DNA from: Eubacteriales bacterium
Lineage (GTDB): Bacteria; Bacillota; Clostridia; Oscillospirales; Oscillospiraceae
Reading direction: 5' to 3'
Length of the DNA: 64,000 nucleotides
Assembly: GCA_030536255.1 (NCBI GenBank)
Contig: JAUNQI010000004.1
Span: 46,210 to 110,209, forward strand
Below the pieces are notes generated by a model that saw only the letters and a program-made list of their open reading frames with translations, searched no databases and was not told the DNA's origin. Below, piece after piece: positions 33,298 through 42,238 of this stretch (positions are counted from its first letter, which is position 1; each line of letters starts with the position of its first letter). The translations under genes and the position numbers were made by a program.

Positions 33298-35073
33298 ATG
33301 ATGCAAAGCAGAACACATACATGTAATGAGCTGCGAATTGCCAATGCCGGAGAAAAAGTAAAAATCGTCGGCTGGATGGAAAATGTTCGCATGGTGGGCA
33401 GTAATTTCGCTTTTGTTGTTGTTCGTGATTTTTACGGCACAACGCAGGTGGTTATTGAAAATGAAGACCTGATTGCTCAGATCAAAGGGATAAACAAGGA
33501 ATCCACGATATCCGTTGAAGGAGTTGTCCGTGCCCGTGAGAATCCGAACCCGAAACAGGATACTGGTGAAATTGAAATAGTTCCTGAAAAAATCGATGTT
33601 CTCGGAAAATGCCGTTATAATGAGCTCCCATTTGAAATCAACCGCAGCAGAGATGCGGATGAGGCGCAGCGCCTGAAATATCGTTATCTTGATCTCAGGA
33701 ATCCTGAAGTAAAGAAGAATATCATTCTCCGCTGCAATGTTGTTTCCGCAATCCGTCAGGCAATGACGGAGCATGGTTTCCTGGAGATCACTACGCCGAT
33801 TCTTACCGCTTCTTCCCCGGAAGGCGCCCGTGATTACCTTGTTCCGGCAAGAAAGCATCCCGGTAAATTCTATGCTCTCCCTCAGGCTCCTCAGCAGTTT
33901 AAGCAGCTTCTGATGACCTCCGGCTTTGACAGGTATTTCCAGATTGCTCCCTGCTTCCGCGATGAGGATGCCCGCGGAGACCGGTCTCCCGGAGAATTCT
34001 ATCAGCTGGATATGGAAATGGCGTTTGCTACACAGGAGGATGTTTTTGCAGTTCTTGAAGATGTTCTGCCTCCTATTTTTGCAAAATACGGCACATATAA
34101 TATCGCTTCCTCTGCTCCGTTCAGAAGAATTCCTTATCTCGAGGCACTTGAAAAGTACGGCTCAGATAAGCCGGATCTCCGGATAGATCTGATTATTGAA
34201 GATATAACGGATCTGGTTCAGGGTACGGAATTTGGCCCCTTTGCGGCCGGAAATACCGTCAAGGCGGTTGCCGCCACCGGATGCGATCTTACCAGAAAGA
34301 ATATAGATAAGCTTTGTGCTGATGTTGAGGTTCAGGCCGGCTTCAAGCCGTATTGGTTTAAGCTGGATGAAAACGGAGAGCTTGCCGGAGGAGTTGCTAA
34401 ATTCCTGAGTGATCGTAAAGCTTCTCTGGTTGAAAAGCTCGGTCTGGAGCCCGGTACGCTTGTTATGGTTTCTGCGGGAAAGAAAGATGAAGCTGTAAAG
34501 ACGGCCGGTGTTATGCGCAAAATGCTTGGAGCGGCATGCCCGAATCATATGGATAAGGAACGCTATGAGTTCTGCTGGATCGTAGACTTCCCGATGTATG
34601 AAATAGGGGAGGAGAGTGGAGAACTGGAGTTCTGCCACAATCCGTTCTCTATGCCGAGCGGTGGACTCGAAGTCCTTCTCGCTGCGGAGCGCGGAGAAGT
34701 TGACCCGCTTACTATTACAGCTGATCAGTATGACCTTGTTTGTAACGGAGTTGAACTTTCATCCGGTGCTGTTCGTAACCATGATCCGGATATAATGATT
34801 AAGGCATTTGAATTTGTGCGTCTTGGTGAGGAAGATGTCAAGGCCAAATTCCCGGCAATGTATAATGCTTTCTGCTATGGTGCTCCCCCGCATGCCGGAA
34901 TTGCACCGGGAATTGACCGCATGGTAATGCTTCTTTCCGGAGAAGAGAGTATCCGTGAAGTGATTGCTTTCCCGATGAACAAGAATGCAACCGATCTTAT
35001 GATCGGAGCACCGTCTAAGGTTGAACAGAAGCAGCTTGACGAGCTTCATATTGCAGTAACCGCTGAAGAGTGA
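33298..35073 (+). CDS. aspS: Aspartyl-tRNA synthetase (bacterial type)
   Basis: Class II synthetase of 591 residues. N-terminal OB-fold anticodon domain ('VKIVGWMENVRMVGSNFAFV'), catalytic core with motif 2 'FRDEDARGDRSPGEFYQLDM', a bacterial GAD insertion in the middle (~285-415), and motif 3 GIAPGIDRMVMLL. Frame opens with two ATGs (33298 and 33301) behind AAAGAGGAAA. Its TGA overlaps the GTG start of the next gene. Confidence 0.96.
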   Translation: MMQSRTHTCNELRIANAGEKVKIVGWMENVRMVGSNFAFVVVRDFYGTTQVVIENEDLIAQIKGINKESTISVEGVVRARENPNPKQDTGEIEIVPEKIDVLGKCRYNELPFEINRSRDADEAQRLKYRYLDLRNPEVKKNIILRCNVVSAIRQAMTEHGFLEITTPILTASSPEGARDYLVPARKHPGKFYALPQAPQQFKQLLMTSGFDRYFQIAPCFRDEDARGDRSPGEFYQLDMEMAFATQEDVFAVLEDVLPPIFAKYGTYNIASSAPFRRIPYLEALEKYGSDKPDLRIDLIIEDITDLVQGTEFGPFAAGNTVKAVAATGCDLTRKNIDKLCADVEVQAGFKPYWFKLDENGELAGGVAKFLSDRKASLVEKLGLEPGTLVMVSAGKKDEAVKTAGVMRKMLGAACPNHMDKERYEFCWIVDFPMYEIGEESGELEFCHNPFSMPSGGLEVLLAAERGEVDPLTITADQYDLVCNGVELSSGAVRNHDPDIMIKAFEFVRLGEEDVKAKFPAMYNAFCYGAPPHAGIAPGIDRMVMLLSGEESIREVIAFPMNKNATDLMIGAPSKVEQKQLDELHIAVTAEE

Positions 35074-36188
35074 AACGTTTATTTGCTATAATTCTGAATA
35101 TAGTGTTGGCAGGTTGCCTTTGCGGCTGCGGAGTAAAGAAACCCGCAGCCGCAGTGGCATCTGTATCTTCCGGTCATGATGGTCTGGCCGTATCTTCTGT
35201 GGAGATTTATAACCGTACGGGAAAAATTCAGAAAGAGGATTTTTACAGTTCCGGGAATGAATTGGCTGAATCGGTGGATTATACGGTCGAGTATACCTAT
35301 AATGATTCCGGTCTGCTGACTGCGGTCAACAAAAAGGGCGGAGGGATCGGGAATAACGCCCCGGTTGAAACGTATCTTTACTCCGGTAATAACTGTACGC
35401 AGCGCGTAGTCTATGATAAGAACGGAAGTACAGAGAAAATATGGTACTGGACGTATGATAAAAACGGAGCACTGGTAAAGGAACGCATTGTCTCTGTTAT
35501 TGTGTCAGCCGGAGGTAAGGCAGGAAGAGCAGAAGAAATTACCGAGTACAGTGAAGACGGAACGGCATCGGTATACCGGTATTCTGCGGATAATGATTAT
35601 TCAAGGGACGAATACGGCTATGATTCATTGGGGCGTCTGATAACGGATAATTATTATCACAGCTCTGACGGAAAAACGTTCCGATTCTTTGAGACACGTC
35701 TGTATGCTTATGATGAGTCCGGGAATCTTGTGAAGAGCCAGAAACGGGACAGCGGAGGTACCATCTACTTCGTTGAGATCTATGAGTATGATCCAAATGG
35801 AAATATTCTGAAGGACACGGCATATTCATCCACAGATATGAATGAAGATGAGAGGCTTTTTCAGCATATATATGAATATGGGGAAAACGGAAAACTCAGC
35901 TTCGAGGCATCTTATGTTGATGCGGATATGACGCAGACATATTATGAGTATGATTCTAAGGGAAACTGTACCGGAATTTCCGTCCAGAAATACCGTGACG
36001 GAAAAGCGACGGACTCTTCTGTTACCGAAACAGAGTATGATGCCCATTCGAATCCTGTTAAGGAGACTGTAAAATCCGGTGATTCTGCGGCGAAAGTCCG
36101 TTTTGTTTGTGAGTATGAGTATTACGACGACGGAGAAATAAAAAAGAAAACAAATTTTCTGCCGGACTCCGCCATGAAAAACAGATAA
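35070..36188 (+). CDS. Lipoprotein with YD/RHS-like repeats
   Basis: Exported 372-residue lipoprotein. GTG start overlaps the aspS stop (GTGA), and the signal peptide MKRLFAIILNIVLAGCLCGC carries a lipobox (LAGC). The mature part is built of repeats such as 'YEYDPNGNILKDTAYSS', 'YEYDSKGNCTGISVQKY' and 'TEYDAHSNPVKE', resembling YD/RHS repeats that form beta-wraps. It lacks a toxin C-terminus, so it is a repeat-only surface protein. Function unknown. Confidence 0.78.
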   Translation: MKRLFAIILNIVLAGCLCGCGVKKPAAAVASVSSGHDGLAVSSVEIYNRTGKIQKEDFYSSGNELAESVDYTVEYTYNDSGLLTAVNKKGGGIGNNAPVETYLYSGNNCTQRVVYDKNGSTEKIWYWTYDKNGALVKERIVSVIVSAGGKAGRAEEITEYSEDGTASVYRYSADNDYSRDEYGYDSLGRLITDNYYHSSDGKTFRFFETRLYAYDESGNLVKSQKRDSGGTIYFVEIYEYDPNGNILKDTAYSSTDMNEDERLFQHIYEYGENGKLSFEASYVDADMTQTYYEYDSKGNCTGISVQKYRDGKATDSSVTETEYDAHSNPVKETVKSGDSAAKVRFVCEYEYYDDGEIKKKTNFLPDSAMKNR

Positions 36189-36192
36189 AGAT

Positions 36193-36933
36193 ATGCTTAA
36201 ATTTTCAATCATAACCATCTGCTTCAATAGCGAAGCTGTTATTCGAAAGACTGTTGAATCTGTTCTTGCTCAGAATTATCCTGAGATAGAGTATATCATC
36301 GTTGACGGTGCTTCTTCAGACGGAACAGTATCAGCGGTCAGGGAGTATTCATCCGCTTTTACTGAAAAGGGTTATACACTGAAGATCATTTCCGAGCCCG
36401 ACAACGGTATATACGATGCCATGAATAAGGGAATTCGCAATTCTTCGGGAGACATTATCGGAATTATTAATTCCGGTGACTGGTATGAGCCGGAGGCGAT
36501 AAAAACAGCTGCCGAAGCATACATGGAAGACCCGTATGACCTGTTTTATGCCGATATTAATCTCGTAAAAGCAAACGGCAGTATAATCGTCAAGCATTCA
36601 AAATATGATCGATTTCCGACATCCCGACATTGGAATCACCCGACTACCTTCGTAACAAAAAAAACTTATGAGGAACTGGGACTGTTCCGCTGCGAGGGGA
36701 TCCATGACGATTTTGAATTTCTGCTTCGTTCACGTCGTGCTGAGAAAAAAATTGTTATTAAAAACAGAACACTGGCGAATTTTGCAGTGGGTGGAACAAG
36801 CAACGATAAATCCCTGAAGAAATGTGTCCGCCGCTGCAAAGACAGATACAGAAGCTATCGTGTGAACGGTTATTCCCGGTTGTCCATTGTGGAATGTGTC
36901 GGAATTGAACTGGCCAAGCTTATTGTTTCTTGA
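36193..36933 (+). CDS. Family 2 glycosyltransferase
   Basis: GT-A fold transferase of 246 residues that moves a sugar from a nucleotide sugar to a lipid or glycan. Motifs: 'FSIITICFNSEAVIRKTVES', 'YIIVDGASSDGT', 'EPDNGIYDAMNKGI', and 'LFYADINLVK' containing the DxD-like site; 'HWNHPTTFVTKKTY' is typical of WcaA-like enzymes. No membrane segment. Followed by a sugar-nucleotide epimerase/reductase gene; the two may act on the same surface glycan. Acceptor unknown. Confidence 0.88.
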   Translation: MLKFSIITICFNSEAVIRKTVESVLAQNYPEIEYIIVDGASSDGTVSAVREYSSAFTEKGYTLKIISEPDNGIYDAMNKGIRNSSGDIIGIINSGDWYEPEAIKTAAEAYMEDPYDLFYADINLVKANGSIIVKHSKYDRFPTSRHWNHPTTFVTKKTYEELGLFRCEGIHDDFEFLLRSRRAEKKIVIKNRTLANFAVGGTSNDKSLKKCVRRCKDRYRSYRVNGYSRLSIVECVGIELAKLIVS

Positions 36934-36963
36934 TTATTACAGCCGGAAAAGGAAGCTCGGAAT

Positions 36964-37842
36964 ATGATTAGAATTCTTGTAACAGGAATTAACAGTTATA
37001 TCGGCAATTCATTTATGGAATATATGCGCCGATTCCCGGAGGAATATGAGCTGCAGGGCATTTCCTGCCGTGACGGTTCATGGAAGGACAGAGATTTTTC
37101 CGGATTTGACTGCATCTTTCATGTTGCCGGAATCGCTCATGCGGACTCCGGAAAAATTACAGAAGAGCGAAAGGCCCGTTATTATGCCGTAAACAGAGAC
37201 CTTACTGTTGAGCTTGCACAGAAAGCAAAAAAAGAGGGTGTCAGACAGTTCATTTTTATGAGCTCTGCTATTGTTTACGGAGATTCTGCCCCAATCGGCA
37301 AAAAAAAGTTGATTACGGATAAAACAGAGCCGTCTCCGTCCGGTGCATACGGAGACAGCAAGCTTCAGGCAGAGAAAGGGATCCTTGCCTTGGGCGATGC
37401 TGATTTCCGTGTTGTGGTTCTCAGACCGCCGATGATATACGGGAAAAACAGTAAAGGGAATTATCCGATCCTGTCTTCCCTTGCGAAAAAGCTCCCATTC
37501 TTCCCGGATGTTGACAATCAGCGTTCTATGCTTTATGTCGGAAATCTGGTGGAATTTGTACGTCTGATGATAAAAAATAATGAATCCGGTATTTTCTGGC
37601 CTCAGAATGCGGAGTACAGCAATACTTCTGACCTTGTAAGACTTATTGCTGCTGAGCATGGAAAGAAGATTCCGCTGGTTGGAGGTTTGTCCGGAGCTCT
37701 CAAGCTCGTTTCTCTTGCAACGCCGCTTGTGAATAAAGCATTTGGCAGTCTTTCATATGATATGAATATTTCCGAATATAAGGAACCGTACAGACTTTAT
37801 TCTCTGGAAGAGTCAATAAAGCTAACGGAAAATCAGGAATGA
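36964..37842 (+). CDS. NAD-dependent epimerase/dehydratase (extended SDR)
   Basis: A 292-residue extended short-chain dehydrogenase. N-terminal VTGINSYIG fits the GxxGxxG cofactor loop, 'FIFMSSAIVYGDS' contains the catalytic Ser, and YGDSK the Tyr-Lys pair. Closest in feel to UDP-glucose 4-epimerase or 4-ketoreductase types used in polysaccharide synthesis ('VLRPPMIYGKNSKGNYPIL'). Directly follows the glycosyltransferase. The exact sugar is not readable. Confidence 0.85.
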   Translation: MIRILVTGINSYIGNSFMEYMRRFPEEYELQGISCRDGSWKDRDFSGFDCIFHVAGIAHADSGKITEERKARYYAVNRDLTVELAQKAKKEGVRQFIFMSSAIVYGDSAPIGKKKLITDKTEPSPSGAYGDSKLQAEKGILALGDADFRVVVLRPPMIYGKNSKGNYPILSSLAKKLPFFPDVDNQRSMLYVGNLVEFVRLMIKNNESGIFWPQNAEYSNTSDLVRLIAAEHGKKIPLVGGLSGALKLVSLATPLVNKAFGSLSYDMNISEYKEPYRLYSLEESIKLTENQE

Positions 37843-37880
37843 TTGTCTTTCTCATAAATCTATCCTGTATCTTTGAATAC

Positions 37881-37937
37881 AAAAAGAATTACCGCGATAA
37901 ACTCCGGAAACAGAGTGTATCACTGTAATTCTTTTTT
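37881..37937. terminator. Bidirectional terminator between the epimerase and HTH-protein genes
   Basis: Arms AAAAAGAATTAC and GTAATTCTTTTTT flank a 32-base loop; A and T runs suit both the plus-strand epimerase operon and the minus-strand gene at 37974. Confidence 0.72.
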
Positions 37938-37973
37938 GTTTTCTATTTCTTTTGTCAGAAGACGGCTCCGAAA

Positions 37974-38459
37974 TTATGCGCTGCCCAGAACCTGAAGATC
38001 ATAATGAAACAGGGCATTATTTATTCTGTCAATATCGTAGATCCTGTTCCGAATGTAATATTCCACAACAATGTCTGTTCTGAGACTGTGTGAAAAAGCA
38101 TATCCGGCTGACATCAGCAGCTCTTTTGTCTGCTCAAGAGAAAGCTCAAGGCCAATTGCACAGGCAAAAGCGGTGGTTCGCGTCGGCCGGTAATCTCTGT
38201 TCGAATTCATAACATGGAATACCTGACGCGTCAGATTCGCTTTGCTGTAGAATTCTTTCGGAGTCATTCCGGCTTGTTCGACAAATTGCAGAACTCTTTC
38301 AGAAAAAGAAAAGTCCGGCTCGTCGATTCCGGGAATTGTATCCTCAGAGCTTGCATATAAGCTGACGGTTGTATCGGAGATCGTAAAGCATTCAGAAAGA
38401 AAAGCATCGATGCATCGGATATCGTCATCAATATTATATTTTGCTTCAATATTATTCAT
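37974..38459 (-). CDS. HTH-like protein, apparently leaderless
   Basis: A 161-residue protein with an XRE-like helical region: 'SERVLQFVEQAGMTPKEFYS', 'KANLTRQVFHVMNSNRDYRP', 'TRTTAFACAIGLELSLEQTK', 'ELLMSAGYAFSHSLRTDIVV'. The C-terminal module, ending DIDRINNALFHYDLQVLGS, recurs in Firmicutes, sometimes fused to macro or vWA-like domains. The function is unknown; transcriptional regulation is plausible. ATG 38459 is chosen although there is no ribosome site, because a TATAAT ends seven bases upstream; a GTG at 38483 is the alternative. Divergent from the helicase gene. Confidence 0.7.
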   Translation of the reverse strand: MNNIEAKYNIDDDIRCIDAFLSECFTISDTTVSLYASSEDTIPGIDEPDFSFSERVLQFVEQAGMTPKEFYSKANLTRQVFHVMNSNRDYRPTRTTAFACAIGLELSLEQTKELLMSAGYAFSHSLRTDIVVEYYIRNRIYDIDRINNALFHYDLQVLGSA

Positions 38460-38466
38460 TATAATA

Positions 38467-38496
38467 ATTATAACACATCCCACGGATTATTTTCAA
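38467..38496 (-). promoter_or_regulatory. Promoter of the HTH gene
   Basis: Minus-strand TTGAAA (38491-38496), 18-base spacer, TATAAT (38467-38472). The expected start of transcription falls at or next to the ATG, so the mRNA would be leaderless. Confidence 0.72.
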
Positions 38497-38510
38497 CAAG
38501 TTGGAACTTG
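38497..38510. promoter_or_regulatory. Candidate operator: CAAGTT-GG-AACTTG
   Basis: Six-base inverted arms around a two-base centre, lying between and into the back-to-back -35 boxes of the two divergent promoters. It is well placed for one regulator, perhaps the adjacent HTH protein, to control both genes. Confidence 0.5.
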
Positions 38511-38529
38511 TATGTGAATATGATATAAT
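38501..38529 (+). promoter_or_regulatory. Promoter of the UvrD-like helicase gene
   Basis: TTGGAA (38501-38506), 17-base spacer, TATAAT (38524-38529). Only six bases separate the -10 box from the ATG at 38536, so this transcript also looks leaderless. Confidence 0.72.
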
Positions 38530-38535
38530 AAAAAT

Positions 38536-40506
38536 ATGACGGAAACAGAATTTGAAAAACTCTATATATTCGGGCTGAATTCCCAGCAAAAAGCGGCTGT
38601 TCGTGAAACGGACGGACCGGTTCTCCTGCTGGCTGTTCCGGGAAGCGGAAAGACGACTGTCCTGATCAGGCGTCTTGGCTATATGATATATGTTGCCGGG
38701 ATTACTCCTGAGAGCATTTTAACAATGACATATACCGTAGCTGCAACCAGAGAGATGAAAACCCGATTTTTGGAATGTTTTGGCAGGGAATATGCGGAGC
38801 GTCTTGAATTCAGAACCATCAACAGCCTTGCTCAAAGTATCATCGATTATTACGGCAGGACCTGCAGCAGACGAAAACCTTTTGATATTGAATCCGATGA
38901 CAGGGAACTGAACGGAATTATCCGTAAAATATATACGGAAATAAATCTTGAATATCCGGATGACAGTACAGTAAAAGACGTTCGCACAGCGTTTACCTAT
39001 ATAAAAAATATGATGCTCTCTCCATCTGAAATTGAAGAGTTTCAGACGGATATCTGTAATCTTCCGGAACTGTTCAGGAAATACAATCAGGAGCTGAAAA
39101 ACAGATGCCGGATGGATTATGATGATCAGCTCAGTTATGCGTTGGCAGTCCTGAAGACAAAACCACAGGTTCTGGAGTATTTTCAGAATAGATTTTGCTA
39201 TATTAATGTGGATGAAGCACAGGATACTTCTAAAATTCAGCATGCTATTATAAAACTGCTTGCGGGACGTTACAGAAATCTATTTATGGTCGGAGATGAG
39301 GATCAGAGTATTTACGGCTTCAGAGCGGCTTACCCGGAAGCTCTGATGAACTTCAAAGCTGAGTATCCGGAGGCAAAGATCCTTTACCTCGAGCAGAATT
39401 ATCGTTCAACTCCGGAAATCGTGGATGCTGCCAACCGGTTTATTGTCAGAAGCCGTTCCCGTTATGAAAAAACTGCCTGCTCTGTCAGAGAATCCGGATC
39501 ACGTCCGGACCTTATCACTTTTTCCGGAAGACCGGCTCAGTACCGTTTCATTTGTGATATTGCGGAAAGGTGCCGGAAAGAGACCGCTTTCCTGTTCAGA
39601 AACAATGACAGCGCAGTCCCGCTGATCGATCAGTTTGAAGAAAAAGGTATTGGATATAACTGTCGTGCTTTTGATGATACTTTCTTTACAAACAGGATTA
39701 TTGCGGATGTAACTGACATTGCGGTATTTGCCCGGAATCAGTCCGATACGGAAGCTTTTATGAGAATCTATTATAAGCTCGGGTGCGGTATTAATAAAAT
39801 CGCTGCATCAGAGGCTTGTGATATAAGCCGGGAGACAGGAACGCCGATCCTTCAGCTGCTCGGAGGTTCAGCACATCTGAAACAGTATTCGAGAGACAGT
39901 GTTGCTGCTCTCAGCATGCATTTCAGAATGCTTCTCCGGGACACTGCGGAAACTGCCCTGACCAGAATCAGAACGGCTATGGGATACGGAGAATATATCC
40001 GGAAAATGAAACTGGATGATAACAAGTATGACATTCTTCTGGTTCTTGCAAAAAATGAGAACAGTATTTTCTCGCTTCTTGAAAAACTGAACAAGCTGCG
40101 AAGAGTTATATCAGAACATCAGAATTCTCCGGATAATCATGTTATCCTGTCAACTGTCCATTCAAGTAAAGGCCTTGAATACGATACGGTATATCTTTTG
40201 GATGTATTCAACGGGATCCTTCCTTCGGCTGCTGCGGAAGATCTCAGTTCCGAAGAAGAAAAAACAGCTTATGAAGAGGATCGCCGAGTTTTTTATGTCG
40301 CAATGACGAGAGCAAAAAATGAGCTGCATGTGATCGATGTCGGAAAGAGCTCAGACTTTATACGAGAAGTTTTTCCTGAGGAACAGGTGACTTATGGGGA
40401 CATGGTAAGAAAAAACGGGACGATGAATTACAAACAACAGAAGAATCGGGATATAGTATTTAAGAAAAACGGAATAGTCTATCCGCATAAAAGTAAAATT
40501 CGGTAA
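38536..40506 (+). CDS. UvrD/PcrA-family superfamily I helicase
   Basis: ATP-dependent 3'-5' DNA helicase type protein of 656 residues. Walker A AVPGSGKTT, 'VDEAQDTS' (Walker B), 'GDEDQSIYGFRAAYPE' (motif III), 'LEQNYRSTPEIVDAA' (motif IV), 'VHSSKGLEYDTV' (motif V) and 'FYVAMTRAKNEL' (motif VI) are all present. It is shorter than PcrA (~720-750) and lacks the PcrA C-terminal Tudor-like tail, so it is an accessory UvrD-like helicase. No ribosome site precedes the ATG. Divergent partner is the HTH protein. Confidence 0.9.
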   Translation: MTETEFEKLYIFGLNSQQKAAVRETDGPVLLLAVPGSGKTTVLIRRLGYMIYVAGITPESILTMTYTVAATREMKTRFLECFGREYAERLEFRTINSLAQSIIDYYGRTCSRRKPFDIESDDRELNGIIRKIYTEINLEYPDDSTVKDVRTAFTYIKNMMLSPSEIEEFQTDICNLPELFRKYNQELKNRCRMDYDDQLSYALAVLKTKPQVLEYFQNRFCYINVDEAQDTSKIQHAIIKLLAGRYRNLFMVGDEDQSIYGFRAAYPEALMNFKAEYPEAKILYLEQNYRSTPEIVDAANRFIVRSRSRYEKTACSVRESGSRPDLITFSGRPAQYRFICDIAERCRKETAFLFRNNDSAVPLIDQFEEKGIGYNCRAFDDTFFTNRIIADVTDIAVFARNQSDTEAFMRIYYKLGCGINKIAASEACDISRETGTPILQLLGGSAHLKQYSRDSVAALSMHFRMLLRDTAETALTRIRTAMGYGEYIRKMKLDDNKYDILLVLAKNENSIFSLLEKLNKLRRVISEHQNSPDNHVILSTVHSSKGLEYDTVYLLDVFNGILPSAAAEDLSSEEEKTAYEEDRRVFYVAMTRAKNELHVIDVGKSSDFIREVFPEEQVTYGDMVRKNGTMNYKQQKNRDIVFKKNGIVYPHKSKIR

Positions 40507-40539
40507 ACCTTATAAATATAAAGGAAATTGACGATTGAA

Positions 40540-42111
40540 ATGAATAATACCATAATTGAAAAATGGATAACTGCGGCAAAGAATAATGAACCCGTCTGGA
40601 TTGGAGACGTAAGAGAATCTTTTTCTGAAATGCCGGATTGCCTGCCGCTTTCCATGATAATCATCTTACTGGATGGAACGGAAAGAGTGCTTGACTGCGC
40701 TGTTCCTGACTGGCACAGCGATGAGGAAAAAATGTTTCTTGCAGAATACCTTTGTTCGTTCATGTATAATGCGCTCTCTGCTTTGGGAGGGAAAAAATAT
40801 GAATTACACTATGACCGTAGCAATGAGAAGCTTCGTTCGCTTGCGGAAGAGGCTGAACAGAAGCTCCGGTCACCGGACAAAGGCTTCAGCAGAATTATCC
40901 GGGAAACGGAACGGATCGCAAGATTGACGCCGGAGTCCGGGACCTGTGACAAGCATGAAAAAAGCGCCGACAGCGTCAGCGCTCATCTTCGTTCGGCTGC
41001 TGAAAAGGCCCTTTCCGGTACTCGGATTGGGATAGATGTCGGCGGAACAGACATTAAGTTTGCAGTTTCCGTAAATGGACATCTTTCGGAAACGATGGAA
41101 TACGACTGGAATCCCGGGAGTTTTTCGTCCGCTGCCGAAATCATTGAACCGATACTCTCTCTTACCGGAACTCTGCTGGAAAGATCCGGGGCAAAAAGCT
41201 TTGACGGAATCGGTCTGAGTTTTCCGGATGTCGTTATGCTCGACAGAATATGCGGCGGGGAAACACCGAAAACGCAGGGAATCCGTTGTAATCCTGATGT
41301 GGACTATGAAACTGAGTTTTCTGAGATCGCATCTCTTGGCGCAAAATTATCCGAGTTGTGCAGACCGGGAGCCCCGGTGAAAATCGCAAATGACGGATCG
41401 GTAGCTGCCTTTACCTCTGCTGTGGAAATCTCTTTCGGACCGGATTCCGCATCTGTGGAGGAAGGAGCTTTCTCTCATGCGCTGGGAACATCTCTCGGTA
41501 CAGGGTGGATAAACAGAAACTGTGAGATCCCGCTGATCCCACTTGAATTCTATGATTCTGTGATCGATCTGGGAAGCAGTGAAAAGAAGAATCTTCCTGC
41601 CGGGAATCTTTGCAGTACCTGCAGCAACTCCGGAGTGCAGAGTGTGGACAGATATCTTGGACAGGCTTCTGCATTCCGTTATGCTTATGAGGAAGACCCG
41701 GAGCTGCTGAATGGGTTTATTACCGAATCCTGCAGTATCATTTCGGAACCCTCAGATATGCGGAAACCATGTCTGGAACATCTTATGCGGGAAGCGGAAA
41801 AAGGGAACCCGGCTGCCGAACGTGTCTTTACCAGGATCGGGGAAAGCTTTGCACAGATCAGCAGAGAAATCATTTTCCTTTTGAACCCTGAAACGGATAA
41901 GCGGTATCTGTTCGGTCGTTTCGTGAAGTATCAAAAGGTTTTTGAACTGATAAAAGAAGGTTTTGAATCAGTCCTTCCGGGGATTACTCTTTTACAGGCG
42001 GATGATTCTCTCGCATTTTCTCCTCTTATGCGGGAGCTGGCTGAACGGAAAGATATTACCGTTGCGCAGTTCGGGCAGGCGGTAGGCTCGACATATTTCT
42101 CTGGGATGTAA
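40540..42111 (+). CDS. ROK-like sugar kinase with extra N-terminal domain
   Basis: A 523-residue protein. Residues ~1-160 are an unrecognised acidic domain; from ~165 a ROK-type kinase follows (GIDVGGTDIKFAVSVNG phosphate-binding loop, 'GIGLSFPDV', 'KIANDGSVAAFTSA' with the catalytic Asp, 'HALGTSLGTGWI'). The ROK zinc motif CxCGxxGC is replaced by CSTCSNSG. It probably phosphorylates a sugar or senses one, but the substrate is unknown. Start: ATG 40540 is 15 bases behind AAGGA; a TTG at 40528 is possible but too close to that site. Confidence 0.72.
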   Translation: MNNTIIEKWITAAKNNEPVWIGDVRESFSEMPDCLPLSMIIILLDGTERVLDCAVPDWHSDEEKMFLAEYLCSFMYNALSALGGKKYELHYDRSNEKLRSLAEEAEQKLRSPDKGFSRIIRETERIARLTPESGTCDKHEKSADSVSAHLRSAAEKALSGTRIGIDVGGTDIKFAVSVNGHLSETMEYDWNPGSFSSAAEIIEPILSLTGTLLERSGAKSFDGIGLSFPDVVMLDRICGGETPKTQGIRCNPDVDYETEFSEIASLGAKLSELCRPGAPVKIANDGSVAAFTSAVEISFGPDSASVEEGAFSHALGTSLGTGWINRNCEIPLIPLEFYDSVIDLGSSEKKNLPAGNLCSTCSNSGVQSVDRYLGQASAFRYAYEEDPELLNGFITESCSIISEPSDMRKPCLEHLMREAEKGNPAAERVFTRIGESFAQISREIIFLLNPETDKRYLFGRFVKYQKVFELIKEGFESVLPGITLLQADDSLAFSPLMRELAERKDITVAQFGQAVGSTYFSGM

Positions 42112-42164
42112 ATGAGCAGATTATCCAAAGCAATAATTTAGCCTAGGACAAGGTCGGATCGAAT

Positions 42165-42203
42165 AAAAAATCGGGATCGGTATTTTTACCGGTCCCGGTT
42201 TTA
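42165..42203. terminator. Bidirectional terminator between the ROK-like gene and glyA
   Basis: Stem CGGGATCGGTA / TACCGGTCCCG (one G-T pair) with A-rich left and T-rich right flanks. Confidence 0.8.
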
Positions 42204-42238
42204 ACGAGCAGAGCCAACGAAGGCTTACTGCAAAACAA

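Noticed and set aside
42112..42238. Possible glycine riboswitch or small RNA near glyA
   Set aside because: It lies downstream of glyA and is explained by a bidirectional terminator; no glycine aptamer is seen upstream of glyA either.
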